A stretch of DNA of 64,000 nt from Caulobacter sp. (GCA_017745235.1 JAGHZU010000001.1:124001-188000), one strand, 5' to 3'. Positions 1-8,446 are shown, counted from the first letter of the stretch. Numbers and translations are program-made. Notes: generated by a model from the letters alone, not told the origin.

Positions 1-2
1 CC

Positions 3-533
3 ATGCCGCCAGCGACCAACTTCACCGAGACGTCCAGCCTGCCTTTTCCGAACCTCAACGCGCTGACGTTGCAGGCGCTCGGCGGCCCGCTGGCCGACCA
101 GGACAGCCGCGCAAACACGATCAGCGGCGCATTGACCGAGGACAGGCGGCCATCGCCGCCGATCGTCTATACGGGTGGTCTCGCGCCCTGGCAGGTCAAA
201 CGCCTGATGGCTCACCTTGTGCGGCGCCTAGACGCCCCCTTGCGTCTCCCAGAGATCGCCGCCCTCGTCGGCGTCAGCGCCAGCCATTTCTCCCGCGCTT
301 TCAAGCAAACGTTCGGACAACCGTTCTCGCAGTATGTCATCGCCCTCAGGCTCGAACGGGCGCGCACGCTCCTGCGGAGCACCCGCCAGTCGATCAGCGA
401 TGTCGCCCTGGCCTGCGGCATGACCGACCAGGCCCATCTGACCCGGCTCTTTCACCGCCGCTTCGGCGCGCCGCCGCACGCCTGGCGGCGGGCGCACGGC
501 TGGCCCGGCGCGGTCGATCAGGCCGAAGGATGA
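3..533 (+). CDS. AraC-family transcriptional regulator (possibly 5'-truncated)
   Basis: The C-terminal ~100 residues form an AraC/XylS double helix-turn-helix: a first HTH around LPEIAALVGVSASHFSRAF, then the conserved ISDVALACGMTDQAHLTRLFHRRFG block and a terminal P-W-R motif. The first ~65 residues match no domain I know. Only two bases precede the ATG, so a longer N-terminal sensing domain may lie outside the window. Full-length AraC proteins are usually 250-300 residues, against 176 here. The 3' end overlaps the convergent histidine kinase gene by 16 bases. The effector is unknown. The HTH assignment is secure; the start is not. Confidence 0.85.
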   Translation: MPPATNFTETSSLPFPNLNALTLQALGGPLADQDSRANTISGALTEDRRPSPPIVYTGGLAPWQVKRLMAHLVRRLDAPLRLPEIAALVGVSASHFSRAFKQTFGQPFSQYVIALRLERARTLLRSTRQSISDVALACGMTDQAHLTRLFHRRFGAPPHAWRRAHGWPGAVDQAEG

Positions 534-2569
534 TCCAGCGGCAGGAAGATCGTGAACATGGCCCCGCCCGCGGCGTGGTTTGCGGCCGAGATGGTCCCGC
601 TGTGCTCGTTGATGATCGACTGGCAGATGGCCAGGCCGATACCGATGCCGCTGTCCTTGGTCGTGAAAAAGCTGTCGAAAACGCTGGCCAGGTGTTCGGC
701 CGCGATGCCGGGCCCGCTGTCGTGGATGACGATCGCCACGCCAGTCGGCGCCGGTGAGGCCGAAAGATGGATCTCGCGCCGTTCCGAACCGTGGAGATCG
801 ATCGCCTGCAGGCTGTTGACCAGCAGGTTGACGACGACCTGTTGCAACTGGATCCGGTCGCCGTGGATGGCGGGCAGGTCGTGCTGGAGCGCCATCATCA
901 GCGTGATGCCCTTGGCCTCGATCTCGTGGCGCACGATCATCACGGCCTCCTCGATCGTCGCGCGCACGTCCAGTCGCGTCCGCTGCGGCTCGCGCTTCAT
1001 CGCCATGCCGCGGATCCGCTCGATGATCTGACTGGCGCGTCCGGCGCTGGCGGCGATGCGTTCGGTCAGCAGACGAGCCTTTTCTAAATTGGGCTCCTGC
1101 TGGCCCAGCCACCGCAGGCTGGTGTCGGCGTTGGTCATGATGGCGGAGAGCGGCTGGTTGACCTCGTGGGCGATCGACGCCGCCAGTTCCCCCAGCGTCG
1201 AGAGCCGCGCCGCATGGGCGAAGTTGGCCTGGAGCCGGCGGAGCTCGGCTTCGGTGCGAAGGCGGTCGGTGACGTCCTCGAGCGTGATGAAGGTCGTGTC
1301 GAGATATTCCGGCGGTGCGGGATAGGTCACCGACAGCACCACGTCGCGCAGGCGCCCGTCGAACGTGCGCAGCTTGGCCTGTTCGAAATAGTTCCGGCGC
1401 CCCTCGAAATGGGCCCGCATCACGCGGTTGGCCATCTTGGGGGTGGCCGAGAAGAGATAGCGCACCGACTGGATCAGCTCGGCGGCGTTGCTGGCCCCGA
1501 ACAAGCGCACCGCCGCTTCGTTGACCTCGGTGACGAGGACGATGTCCTTGGCGTGTTCGACAAGCTCGGGATGGTCGTCGAGATAGCCAGCGATATCGGT
1601 CACGCCCTGCGCGCGAAGTCGTTCGAGCGCTTCGCCCGATTGGCGCGCGTCGACATAGAGCAACGGCACCGGCGTGAAATGGATGAGTTTCCTATAGCGA
1701 TCTTCGCTGGCCTGCAGCTCCCAGGCGGTGCGGTCGTCGCTGACCGCGCCGTTGATCATCAGAAACAGGCTGCTGGAGCGGTCGGGTTCGGCCGAGCGCC
1801 AGGCGGTGGCGGTCGCGCCCGCCAGGCGCCCGTAGGGCCCAAGCGTGCGAACCAGGGGGGAGCCGATCGGGCGCTGGCGGACTTCGGCGATCAGCCGGGC
1901 GATGTCGTCGCGGCTCTCAGCCGGCCAATAGTCGCTCAGCGGGCGACCGATCATCTGATCGCGGTCGGCCATGCCGCCGAACAGCCGTACGGTTCGGGCG
2001 TTGGCGTCGACGATGCGGCAGGCGTCGAGCAGCGCCAGGCCCTGAGCCTCGGCGCTGGCGAACATACCCAGCTCCCAGCAGGCCGCCGTCGTCCGCCGCA
2101 GGTCGGCGATCGGGTCCAGGGCGGTTTCGTGCGGAGACAAGCGGACGGGCTGACCGTACTCCACCACATCCCTCATGCCGCCGTCGGGATGGCGCCTGAG
2201 CGTTCGCCGCACGCGCGCGCCGACGATTCGGCCGGCCGCGCTGCGGCGCGTGACCTCACCGGCCCAGCCGCCTTCCTGGACCAGCAGCGCCCATTGCTCG
2301 GCGTGCCGTCCCGGATCGTCGGCCATGTCGCGCAAGGGCAGCCCGACCATGGCCATGGCCGGCCATCCGTAGAGCGCCTCGGCCGCCGGGTTCCAGTAGC
2401 GGATCACCCCGGTGGGATCGGTGACCACCACCGCCTCGGCGGCCAAGTCGACCAGATTGCCGCAATCGTCCTGCCCCAGGGCGCGAAAGAGGGCGGTCAT
2501 GAGGCTTGGGCCCGCGCGGCGAGCAGGGTCCGGTCGGTATGGGAAGCGCAGCAGAACATCATGAGTCAA
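518..2569 (-). CDS. PAS-domain sensor histidine kinase
   Basis: A 683-residue kinase without evident membrane segments, so probably cytoplasmic. An N-terminal PAS domain (about residues 40-140) is followed by further PAS-like regions. The HisKA domain has the H-box AHEVNQPLSA with the phospho-accepting His near residue 468. The HATPase_c domain shows the N-box region VVVNLLVNSLQAI, the G1 box HDSGPGI and a FTTK...GIGIGLAI G2 box. The HEVNQPL form is typical of FixL/DctB-like kinases. It lies near a FixJ-type regulator (4068-4757) and a lone receiver (4842-5213), which are plausible partners. An alternative start at 2500 (MTALFRALGQ) would remove 23 residues. Confidence 0.92.
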   Translation of the reverse strand: MTHDVLLRFPYRPDPARRAGPSLMTALFRALGQDDCGNLVDLAAEAVVVTDPTGVIRYWNPAAEALYGWPAMAMVGLPLRDMADDPGRHAEQWALLVQEGGWAGEVTRRSAAGRIVGARVRRTLRRHPDGGMRDVVEYGQPVRLSPHETALDPIADLRRTTAACWELGMFASAEAQGLALLDACRIVDANARTVRLFGGMADRDQMIGRPLSDYWPAESRDDIARLIAEVRQRPIGSPLVRTLGPYGRLAGATATAWRSAEPDRSSSLFLMINGAVSDDRTAWELQASEDRYRKLIHFTPVPLLYVDARQSGEALERLRAQGVTDIAGYLDDHPELVEHAKDIVLVTEVNEAAVRLFGASNAAELIQSVRYLFSATPKMANRVMRAHFEGRRNYFEQAKLRTFDGRLRDVVLSVTYPAPPEYLDTTFITLEDVTDRLRTEAELRRLQANFAHAARLSTLGELAASIAHEVNQPLSAIMTNADTSLRWLGQQEPNLEKARLLTERIAASAGRASQIIERIRGMAMKREPQRTRLDVRATIEEAVMIVRHEIEAKGITLMMALQHDLPAIHGDRIQLQQVVVNLLVNSLQAIDLHGSERREIHLSASPAPTGVAIVIHDSGPGIAAEHLASVFDSFFTTKDSGIGIGLAICQSIINEHSGTISAANHAAGGAMFTIFLPLDHPSA

Positions 2570-3005
2570 GTTATCGCGCCCTCCCCGCCTTCTCCCCCCA
2601 CGAACGAGCCCCCTGGGCGCCCCTCTTTCGCGTGGACGGTCGTCTCGACGGCCGTAAAGGACGCTGCAACGTCGCCCGCTCGCCTAATCCCGAAGCGGAG
2701 AGCTCGGCCCTCGCCCTGCGCAGGGCCGCCCTATCCGTTGGCCTAGGCGGTCGTCGACCTTGGGCGAGCCCGTCGCCGACCTTGGCGACCCAAGCGCCGC
2801 CCAGCGTACAGTGTCGGTCCGACGGGCGCTTGGGTAGCAGTAGGTCGAGCCGTGTTAATCGGACGCGACAGGGATGGTGGACGCAGGGGTTTTTCCGGTT
2901 TCCCCCTGCGACCAACGAAACGGTAGGCGAGCGCCCAACCTGTCCGGCTCAGCCCAAACCATTCGACGCGGGCTCTCGGCGCCCGGGCGGAAAACAGGTG
3001 AGACC
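2570..3005. other. Intergenic region without a recognisable gene
   Basis: This 436-base stretch separates the divergently read histidine kinase and DUF427 genes, so it should hold both promoters. Its open frames have arginine-rich, low-complexity translations typical of shadow frames. A short imperfect direct repeat, GTCGACCTTGGGCGA and GTCGCCGACCTTGGCGA, lies around 2750-2790. I see no convincing -35/-10 pair. Confidence 0.5.
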
Positions 3006-3401
3006 ATGACCACTTCGGAAAGCTCCATCACCCAGGGCGTTCGAGCGCGCGCCCTTTTCGAAGGTCACGACATCGCCGACAGCGCCGACGTGGTCGTCGT
3101 GCGCGATCCAGGCCATCCGCCCGTCTACTACTTCCCGCGCAAGGACGTGTTCATGGTCTTCCTGAGCGAGACCGACAAGGTCACCCACAACGCCGACAAG
3201 GGCGAGGCGCGCTACTTCACGATCTACCGCGACCAGCACATCGTCGACAACGTCGCCTGGTCCTACGAAGCGCCGCCGCCCGCCTTCGCGGCCATCGCCG
3301 GGCGCATCGCCTTCCATCCGGCCCATGTCGACTTCCAGGTCGAAGGCCACCCGATTGCGGACGTTCAGGAAGACGATGACCAGGAGATCAGCCCCGCCTG
3401 A
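3006..3401 (+). CDS. DUF427 domain protein
   Basis: A 131-residue protein of the DUF427 family (small beta-rich fold). The core fits the family: VVVVRDPGHPPVYYFPRKDV, then a polar segment with YFTIYRDQHIVDNVAWSYEAP, ending in RIAFHPAHVDFQVEG. Function is not established for the family. The frame is open further upstream, but ATG 3006 is preceded by AACAGGTGAGACC and starts just before the conserved part. It is a single-gene unit between the divergent kinase gene and the Rrf2 regulator. The acidic tail (EDDDQE) is outside the domain. Confidence 0.85.
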   Translation: MTTSESSITQGVRARALFEGHDIADSADVVVVRDPGHPPVYYFPRKDVFMVFLSETDKVTHNADKGEARYFTIYRDQHIVDNVAWSYEAPPPAFAAIAGRIAFHPAHVDFQVEGHPIADVQEDDDQEISPA

Positions 3402-3483
3402 TCGGGGGGCGTGTCGATCCCCAATTCGGGGCGTCCGCTACGCAGCCGCGAAGTTTATAACGCCGACCTAGAAGGGTCGCGTT

Positions 3484-4071
3484 ATGAGCAAGACGGCGGA
3501 CGACATCGGTCCTCAACGGGACAAGCGCGGCGCGGGTCTCTACGGCGCGGCGCTCGAGTACGGCCTGCACTGCCTTACATGGCTGGTGGGCCGCGAGCGC
3601 CCCGCCAGCAGCCGCGACCTGGCCGCCCTTCAGGGCGCGCCCACGGCGATGGTCGCCAAGATCATGACCAAGCTGGAGAAGGCGGGCCTCGTCGTCGCCA
3701 GCGACGGCGTGCGCGGCGGCTACGGGCTCGCCCGCTCGCCCGACACCATTTCCGTGCTGCAAGTGGCCGACGCGATCGACGGCCGCAGGCCGCTCTTCGA
3801 ATGCCGGGAGATCCGACGCAGTTGCGCCCTGTTCGAGGCCGACCCGCCGGACTGGGCGACCCGCAAGGTGTGCGGGATCCATGCGGTCATGCTGCGCGCG
3901 CAGAAGACAATGCGCGACGAGATGGCCAAGACCAGCTTGCTGCAGATCGTACAGGGCGTGCCCGCGCCGCCCGAGTTCGGCGTCGAGGTCGGACGCTGGC
4001 TGGACGATCGCATCGAGGTTCGCGAACAGGCGCGGGTCGCGGGCATCAAGCGCAGGGAGCCTGTCCGATGA
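3484..4071 (+). CDS. Rrf2-family transcriptional regulator
   Basis: A 195-residue Rrf2-type winged-helix regulator. The N-terminal half has the family pattern YGLHCLTWL, a helix-turn-helix (SSRDLAALQGAPTAMVAKIMTKLEKAGLV) and the wing motif GVRGGYGLARSP. Three cysteines (FEC-x6-SC-x15-VC) sit where IscR/NsrR-type members bind an Fe-S cluster. The spacing differs from NsrR, so cluster binding is only possible, not shown. Its stop overlaps the ATG of the FixJ-type regulator (ATGA, 4068-4071), so the two are translationally coupled. A short inverted repeat (CGACC...GGTCG) just before the start could be autoregulatory. Confidence 0.88.
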   Translation: MSKTADDIGPQRDKRGAGLYGAALEYGLHCLTWLVGRERPASSRDLAALQGAPTAMVAKIMTKLEKAGLVVASDGVRGGYGLARSPDTISVLQVADAIDGRRPLFECREIRRSCALFEADPPDWATRKVCGIHAVMLRAQKTMRDEMAKTSLLQIVQGVPAPPEFGVEVGRWLDDRIEVREQARVAGIKRREPVR

Positions 4072-4757
4072 CCAACGCCGCCCGAGAAGCGCGGACCGAC
4101 CTGGAGATTTCCGGGCGCCGCGATGATGACCTGGCCCCCGTCGTGATCGTGGTCGACGACGACGATGCGGTGCGTCTGTCGATCTGCGAGTTGCTGGAAT
4201 CCGTGGGTGTCGCCTCGCTGGCGTTCGCCTCGGCTCGGGAGCTGATGGAGGCCAGCGTCCTGGACCGTCCTGGCTGCATGATCCTCGATGTCCGCATGCC
4301 CGGCCTCAGCGGGCTGGATTTCCAGAGCCATCTGGCCGCGCATGGCATACCCACCTCGATCATCTTCCTTACCGGCCATGGCGACATCCCCATGACGGTG
4401 CAGGCGATGAAGGCCGGCGCGGTGGAGTTCCTCACCAAGCCCGCGCGGGACCAGACCCTGCTCGACGCGGTCACCCGCGCCATCGCCGCGGATCTGGCCA
4501 AGCGCGGCGACGCGCGCACAGCGCGCGAGAACATCGCGCTCTTCCAGCGGCTCACGCCCCGGGAGCGCCAGGTCATGCGCGCGGTGGTGCAAGGCGCCTT
4601 GAACAAGCAGATCGCCTACGAGCTCGGGATCACCGAAGTCACCGTCAAGCTGCACCGGAGCAGCCTGATGAGGAAGATGCGCGCGCCCTTCGTGACCCAC
4701 CTGGTGCGCGCCTGGCAGTCCTTGCCCGCGGAGCTGCGCGAGGAGGCCGGCGGCTAG
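4068..4757 (+). CDS. FixJ-type response regulator (receiver + LuxR HTH)
   Basis: A 229-residue two-domain regulator. The receiver has the acidic pocket VVDDDDAV, phospho-acceptor Asp74 in MILDVRMPG, a Thr in FLTGHGD and Lys124 in FLTKPA. The C-terminal LuxR/GerE helix-turn-helix has LTPRERQVMRAVVQGALNKQIAYELGI followed by EVTVKLHRSSLMRKM. This layout is that of FixJ/TodT-family activators. It is coupled to the Rrf2 gene by an ATGA overlap. The PAS kinase at 518-2569 is a plausible partner. It is the best local candidate to bind the palindromes found upstream of the following genes, which is inference. Confidence 0.93.
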   Translation: MTNAAREARTDLEISGRRDDDLAPVVIVVDDDDAVRLSICELLESVGVASLAFASARELMEASVLDRPGCMILDVRMPGLSGLDFQSHLAAHGIPTSIIFLTGHGDIPMTVQAMKAGAVEFLTKPARDQTLLDAVTRAIAADLAKRGDARTARENIALFQRLTPRERQVMRAVVQGALNKQIAYELGITEVTVKLHRSSLMRKMRAPFVTHLVRAWQSLPAELREEAGG

Positions 4758-4771
4758 ACCTTTGTATAGGT
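4758..4771. promoter_or_regulatory. Palindromic operator candidate upstream of receiver gene
   Basis: ACCTTTGTATAGGT is a near palindrome about 70 bases before the TTG start at 4842. It differs from the site at 8600-8613 (ACCTTCGCATAGGT) at only two positions. It resembles the half-sites of the longer CCTAT...ATAGG operators seen across 5-17 kb. Confidence 0.45.
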
Positions 4772-4841
4772 AGGAGGTGGGCCCGATTGCGCGGATGAAT
4801 TGTCCCAACGACAAAGTCCTGCCGCGTAAAGGGCCCCAAGC

Positions 4842-5213
4842 TTGTCCACCGAGCCTCTTTTCGCGATCGTCGACGACGACGAGGCCGTCCGCCAGGCTCT
4901 GTCCGAACTGCTCGAGGTCTCGGGCTGGCGCTGCCTGACCTTCTCGACCGCTCCGGCCTTCATCGCCGCCCATGCGCCCGGACGCTTCGCGGCGGTGGTG
5001 ACCGACCTCAACCTGCCGGGACAGAGCGGCCTGCAGCTGCAGCACCACCTGCGATGCGTCGAACCGGGCCTGCCGGTGATCGTCGTCTCCGCGCAATCGG
5101 AGCCTGGCGTCCGCGCTCGGTGCCTGGCCTCGGGGGCGATCGCGTACCTGACCAAGCCGATCAGCGACGAGATGCTGCTGGCGCACTTGGCTGCCGCCGC
5201 CGGACGAGGCTGA
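4842..5213 (+). CDS. Single-domain response regulator
   Basis: A 123-residue stand-alone CheY-like receiver. It has FAIVDDDEAV (acidic pocket), Asp55 in VVTDLNLPGQSG, the Ser/Thr position in VVSAQS and Lys105 in YLTKPIS. It has no output domain, so it may act as a phosphate sink, a competitor of the FixJ-type regulator, or through protein contacts. The start is TTG at 4842; no in-frame ATG precedes the conserved strand. It lies 84 bases downstream of the FixJ-type gene, with an operator-like palindrome between them, so it may have its own promoter. Confidence 0.88.
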   Translation: MSTEPLFAIVDDDEAVRQALSELLEVSGWRCLTFSTAPAFIAAHAPGRFAAVVTDLNLPGQSGLQLQHHLRCVEPGLPVIVVSAQSEPGVRARCLASGAIAYLTKPISDEMLLAHLAAAAGRG

Positions 5214-5216
5214 CAG

Positions 5217-5282
5217 CCTGTACGCTGGTATGGGGCGCCCTGCCCCTTTGGCCAAATCGTGGCCGACGCCCCGACACCCTAG
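5217..5282 (+). promoter_or_regulatory. Regulon promoter upstream of GST gene
   Basis: CCTGTACGCTGGTATGG at 5217-5233 is followed after 16 bases by GGCCAAATCG (5250-5259) and after a further 18 bases by CCTAG (5278-5282). The same order and spacing occur at 5948-6019 and 13117-13184, before two other genes. The boxes are read as an operator plus -35-like and -10-like elements. This is inference from repetition, not from a known sigma-factor consensus. Confidence 0.5.
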
Positions 5283-5339
5283 GGTCGCCCGGACGCCCTG
5301 GCGGGCTTTCTCCGCCGGCCCCACTTCCGGGAGATCCTG

Positions 5340-5930
5340 ATGAAACTCTATTACGCAATCGGCGCCTGCAGCCTCGCCGACAAGATCGCTCTGGCGGAAG
5401 CCGAGATGCCTTGCGACTTCGAGCGGGTGGAGTTGCCCGAGCGCATCACCGAAACCGGCGCCGACTTTGCCGCCATCAACCCCAAGGGTTACGTCCCGGC
5501 CCTGATCCTGGACGGCGGGGAGATGATCACCGAGAACGTCGCCATCCTGTCCTGGATCGCCGAACAATCGCCCAAGCTGCGGCCCGAGGGTCCGCTCGGC
5601 TGGTTCCGGCTTCTCGAGGCCCTCGCCTACATCTCGACCGAGGTTCACAAGAGCTTCCACCCTTTCTTCACGCCCGGCGTCACCGAGGACGAAAAGCAGG
5701 CAGCCCGCGAGGTGGTCGGCCGCCGGCTGGACTATCTGGCGGCTGGCCTCTCGGACGCGTTCCTCCTTGGGCCGCGGATGAGCGTGGCCGACGCCTATCT
5801 CTTCGTGATGCTGCGCTGGGCCAAGCCCAACGGCGTCGTCCTGCCCCCGCCCCTGGCCGCCTTTTACGAGCGCATGAAGGCGCGTCCGACGGTCGCCGCG
5901 GCCCTGGCCAGCGAAGGCCTCTACGCCTAG
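5340..5930 (+). CDS. Glutathione S-transferase family protein
   Basis: A 196-residue cytosolic GST. The thioredoxin-like N-terminal domain runs MKLYYAIGACSLADKIALAE, with the cis-Pro segment NPKGYVPALIL and the gamma-Glu-binding ITENVAILSWI. The helical C-terminal domain includes MSVADAYLFVMLRWA, the N-capping region typical of GSTs. Such proteins join glutathione to electrophiles. The sequence starts like the beta-class bacterial enzymes (YY...CS). It is a single-gene unit with the regulon promoter just upstream, which suits induction by an electrophilic stress. Confidence 0.93.
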   Translation: MKLYYAIGACSLADKIALAEAEMPCDFERVELPERITETGADFAAINPKGYVPALILDGGEMITENVAILSWIAEQSPKLRPEGPLGWFRLLEALAYISTEVHKSFHPFFTPGVTEDEKQAAREVVGRRLDYLAAGLSDAFLLGPRMSVADAYLFVMLRWAKPNGVVLPPPLAAFYERMKARPTVAAALASEGLYA

Positions 5931-5947
5931 GCGCGCCGTTCGACGAC

Positions 5948-6019
5948 CGGGACCTATGCGCCGGTATAGGTCCCGCACGTCCTTTCGCCCAATCGCGTCC
6001 GGCCGCCCCGCGGTCCTAG
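5948..6019 (+). promoter_or_regulatory. Regulon promoter with perfect palindrome, upstream of NmrA-like genes
   Basis: Bases 5948-5957 (CGGGACCTAT) and 5966-5975 (ATAGGTCCCG) are perfect 10-base inverted repeats around an 8-base spacer. GCCCAATCG follows at 5987-5995, and CCTAG at 6015-6019 after 19 bases. This is the best-formed copy of the operator shared across the first 17 kb, 44 bases before the ATG at 6063. Confidence 0.6.
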
Positions 6020-6062
6020 CCTCCGTCACGGGTCGGATGACCTCAAGACGGAGGCGACAGAG

Positions 6063-6842
6063 ATGAAGATCGTGGTGGTGGGCGGCAGCGGCCGCATCGG
6101 GGAGAAGCTCGTCTACAATCTGCGCCAGGACGACTACAAGGTCCTGGAGGCGTCTCCGTCTTTCGGGATCAACACCATCACCCGGCAGGGCCTGGACGCG
6201 GCCCTGGCCGGCGCGGACGTGGTCGTCGACGTCACCCAGTCGCCCAGCCTGGACGGACCGGCCGCGCTCGAGTTCTTCGAGACCTCCGGCAAAAACCTGC
6301 TGGCCGCGGCCAAGGCCGCCGGCGTCCGCCACCATGTGGTCCTGTCGATCGTCGGCACCGAGCGACTGCAGGCGAGCGGCTACTTCCAGGCCAAGAAGCT
6401 GCAGGAGGATCTGGCCAGGGACTCCGGCCTTCCCTTCAGCATCCTTCGCTCCACCCAGTTCTTCGAGTTCATCAGCGGCCTGGTGCAGGACGGCACGGAC
6501 CGCGACGTGGTCATTTCGCCAGCGCGCGTCCAGCCGATCGCGGCCGAGGACGTCGCCGAGACCCTGGCCGATATCGCGCTCAGCGCGCCTCTGAACGGCA
6601 TGGTCGAGGTGGCCGGGCCCGATCGCTTCCAGCTCGACGAGGTGGCCCGGGAGGTGCTGACGGCCTTCGAGGATCCGCGCCAGGTCACCCCCGACTGCGG
6701 CGCGCGCTATTTCGGCGCCCTCCTCGGCGACACGTCCTTGCTGCCGCAGGACGCGCCGCTGATCGCCGAGACTCGGTTCCACGATTGGCTGAGCGCCAGC
6801 CTGCAGGCCTCGCCGATTGTCCACAAGCGCAGGCAAGGGTGA
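6063..6842 (+). CDS. NmrA-like NAD(P)-binding SDR (paralog 1)
   Basis: A 259-residue atypical SDR of the NmrA/HSCARG-like group. The N-terminal Rossmann motif is VVVGGSGRIGEKL, followed by DVVVDV, VVLSIVGTERL and the conserved SGYFQAKKLQEDL and FSILRSTQFFEF blocks seen in quinone-reductase-like members. Substrate unknown. It is the first gene of a two-gene operon; the paralog at 6848 starts 5 bases after its stop. A third paralog lies at 7688-8446. The regulon promoter sits just upstream. Enzymes of this kind reduce quinones or act as NADP sensors; which applies here is not visible. Confidence 0.88.
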   Translation: MKIVVVGGSGRIGEKLVYNLRQDDYKVLEASPSFGINTITRQGLDAALAGADVVVDVTQSPSLDGPAALEFFETSGKNLLAAAKAAGVRHHVVLSIVGTERLQASGYFQAKKLQEDLARDSGLPFSILRSTQFFEFISGLVQDGTDRDVVISPARVQPIAAEDVAETLADIALSAPLNGMVEVAGPDRFQLDEVAREVLTAFEDPRQVTPDCGARYFGALLGDTSLLPQDAPLIAETRFHDWLSASLQASPIVHKRRQG

Positions 6843-6847
6843 GCATC

Positions 6848-7606
6848 ATGAACATTGTGGTTGCCGGCGGAACCGGCGTGGTGGGCTCCAAGCTCGTGGA
6901 TATCCTGCGGCGCCAGGGTCATGACGTCCGCATCGCCGCACGGTCGGAGGGCGTCGACGTCCTGACTCGCCAGGGCCTGGATGAGGTGATGGTCGGCGCC
7001 GACGTGGCGGTCGACGTCCTTAACTCGCCCTCGTTCGACGACGGTCCGGCCTTGGACTTCTTCGAGACCTCCAGCCGCAACATTCTGGAGGCGGCGGCGG
7101 CCGAGGGCGTGAAACACTATCTGGCCCTGTCCATCGTCGGCGCGGACCGGCTGCGGGCGAGCGGCTACTTCCGGGCAAAGCTGGCCCAGGAGCAGCTGAT
7201 CCGCGAAGCGGGCCTGCCCTATTCGATCCTGCGCTCGACGCAGTTTTTCGAATTCCTCGACGCGGTCGTGGACGACAGCCTCGACGGCGACATCGTGCGC
7301 CTTGCCCCTGCGCGGGTGCAATTCATCGCCGCCGATGATGTCGCGGCCGCCCTCGCCGACATCACCGGCCGGGCGGCGGCCAACGATATCATGGAGGTGG
7401 CCGGTCCCGACCCGCTGCGCCTCGACGACCTCGTCAAGCGTTACCTGGCGGCGAAGCAGGACGAGCGGACAGTGGTCGCCGACCCTGATGCGCTCTATTT
7501 CGGCGCGACGCTGGACGACCAGACCCTGATCGCCGGCCCCGCGCCGCGGTTCGGGCACACCGAGTTCGACCTGTGGCTTCGGCGCACGGCGCAGGCGGCG
7601 GCCTGA
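6848..7606 (+). CDS. NmrA-like NAD(P)-binding SDR (paralog 2)
   Basis: A 252-residue protein closely related to its neighbours. It has VVAGGTGVVGSKL (dinucleotide-binding loop), VDVLNSPSFDDGPALDFF, LSIVGADRLRASGYFRAK and YSILRSTQFFEFLD. ATG 6848 follows GGTGAGCATC and lies 5 bases after the stop of paralog 1, so they are co-transcribed. The open frame extends upstream into paralog 1, but the Rossmann strand fixes this start. A strong hairpin (7637-7663) ends the operon. Tandem retention suggests different substrates or a need for dosage. Confidence 0.88.
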   Translation: MNIVVAGGTGVVGSKLVDILRRQGHDVRIAARSEGVDVLTRQGLDEVMVGADVAVDVLNSPSFDDGPALDFFETSSRNILEAAAAEGVKHYLALSIVGADRLRASGYFRAKLAQEQLIREAGLPYSILRSTQFFEFLDAVVDDSLDGDIVRLAPARVQFIAADDVAAALADITGRAAANDIMEVAGPDPLRLDDLVKRYLAAKQDERTVVADPDALYFGATLDDQTLIAGPAPRFGHTEFDLWLRRTAQAAA

Positions 7607-7636
7607 GATCGCCCCCCCTTCTTCGAACGCGAACAC

Positions 7637-7663
7637 AGCGGGCGGCCCTTCGGGCCGCCCGCT
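7637..7663. terminator. Bidirectional hairpin terminator
   Basis: A 12-base-pair GC-rich stem (AGCGGGCGGCCC and its complement) with a 3-base loop, followed by CTTT. It lies between convergent paralogs 2 and 3, so it can serve both. Confidence 0.8.
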
Positions 7664-7687
7664 CTTTCGTAAGCGCTCCTCAGCCGA

Positions 7688-8446
7688 TCAGGCCGCGGCC
7701 GGAACGGCGGCCTTGAGCCAATCCTCGAAGGTCGTCAGGCCATGGACGCGGGCGTCGACGGGCGTCAGCGAGCGCTCCTCCAGCTCGACGCCGAAGTAGA
7801 GCGCCTTGTGATCGACGACGACCTTGCGCGCGTCGCCCGTGGCTTGCAGGTAGCGGGCGACGAACTTGTCGAGGCCGAAGGCTTCGGGCCCCGCGACCTC
7901 GACAAGGCCGTTCACCGGCTCGCCCACCGCCACGTCGGTCAAGGCGCCGGCGACGTCGGGCGCGGCGATCGGCTGAACGAGGGCGGGCGAGACATGGATC
8001 TCGTCGCCGATCTGGCCGGCCTGGATGATGCCCTGCACAAACGGGAAGAACTGCGTGGAGCGCAGGATGGAAAAGGGGATCGGCGAGGCCCGGATCAGGG
8101 CCTCCTGGACGATCTTGGCGCGGAAGTAGCCGCTGTCCTGAAGCCGCTCGGTCCCCACCACCGACAGGGCGACGTGGTGCTTGACGCCCGCCTTCTGGCC
8201 GGCCGCCAGCAGGTTTCGGCCGGAGGTGATGAAGAAGTCCAGGGCGGGCGCTGCGTCGAACTGGGGCGAATTGGCGACGTCGACGACGACGTCAGCGCCG
8301 GCCAGCGCCGCGTCCAGCCCTTCGCCGGTCAGGGTGTTGACCCCGGTGTTGGGCGCGGCCGCGACCGCCTCGTGGCCCAGGGCGGCGAGATTGGAGACGA
8401 CACGGGACCCGATCAGGCCGGTGCCGCCGATGACGACGAACTTCAT
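7688..8446 (-). CDS. NmrA-like NAD(P)-binding SDR (paralog 3)
   Basis: A 252-residue third paralog on the opposite strand. It starts MKFVVIGGTGLIGSRVV and keeps VVVDVANSPQFDAAPALDFF, VGTERLQDSGYFRAK and FSILRSTQFFPF. The start is ATG at 8446, preceded on the minus strand by AGGAGATGCCTC. It is divergent from the AhpD-like gene at 8751; the ~300-base gap holds an operator-like site (8600-8613). It is a single-gene unit ended by the shared hairpin. Substrate unknown. The ORF is open far upstream, but those residues are arginine-rich shadow translation. Confidence 0.88.
   Translation of the reverse strand: MKFVVIGGTGLIGSRVVSNLAALGHEAVAAAPNTGVNTLTGEGLDAALAGADVVVDVANSPQFDAAPALDFFITSGRNLLAAGQKAGVKHHVALSVVGTERLQDSGYFRAKIVQEALIRASPIPFSILRSTQFFPFVQGIIQAGQIGDEIHVSPALVQPIAAPDVAGALTDVAVGEPVNGLVEVAGPEAFGLDKFVARYLQATGDARKVVVDHKALYFGVELEERSLTPVDARVHGLTTFEDWLKAAVPAAA

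Noticed and set aside
1166..2746. A 526-residue plus-strand open frame
   Set aside because: It is antisense to the PAS histidine kinase, which has intact H-, N- and G-boxes. The translation is low-complexity.
3720..6836. A 1038-residue minus-strand open frame
   Set aside because: It runs antisense through an Rrf2 gene, two receivers, a GST and an SDR, all with clear family motifs. Its translation is Arg/Gly/Asp-rich and matches nothing, as expected for a shadow frame in GC-rich DNA.
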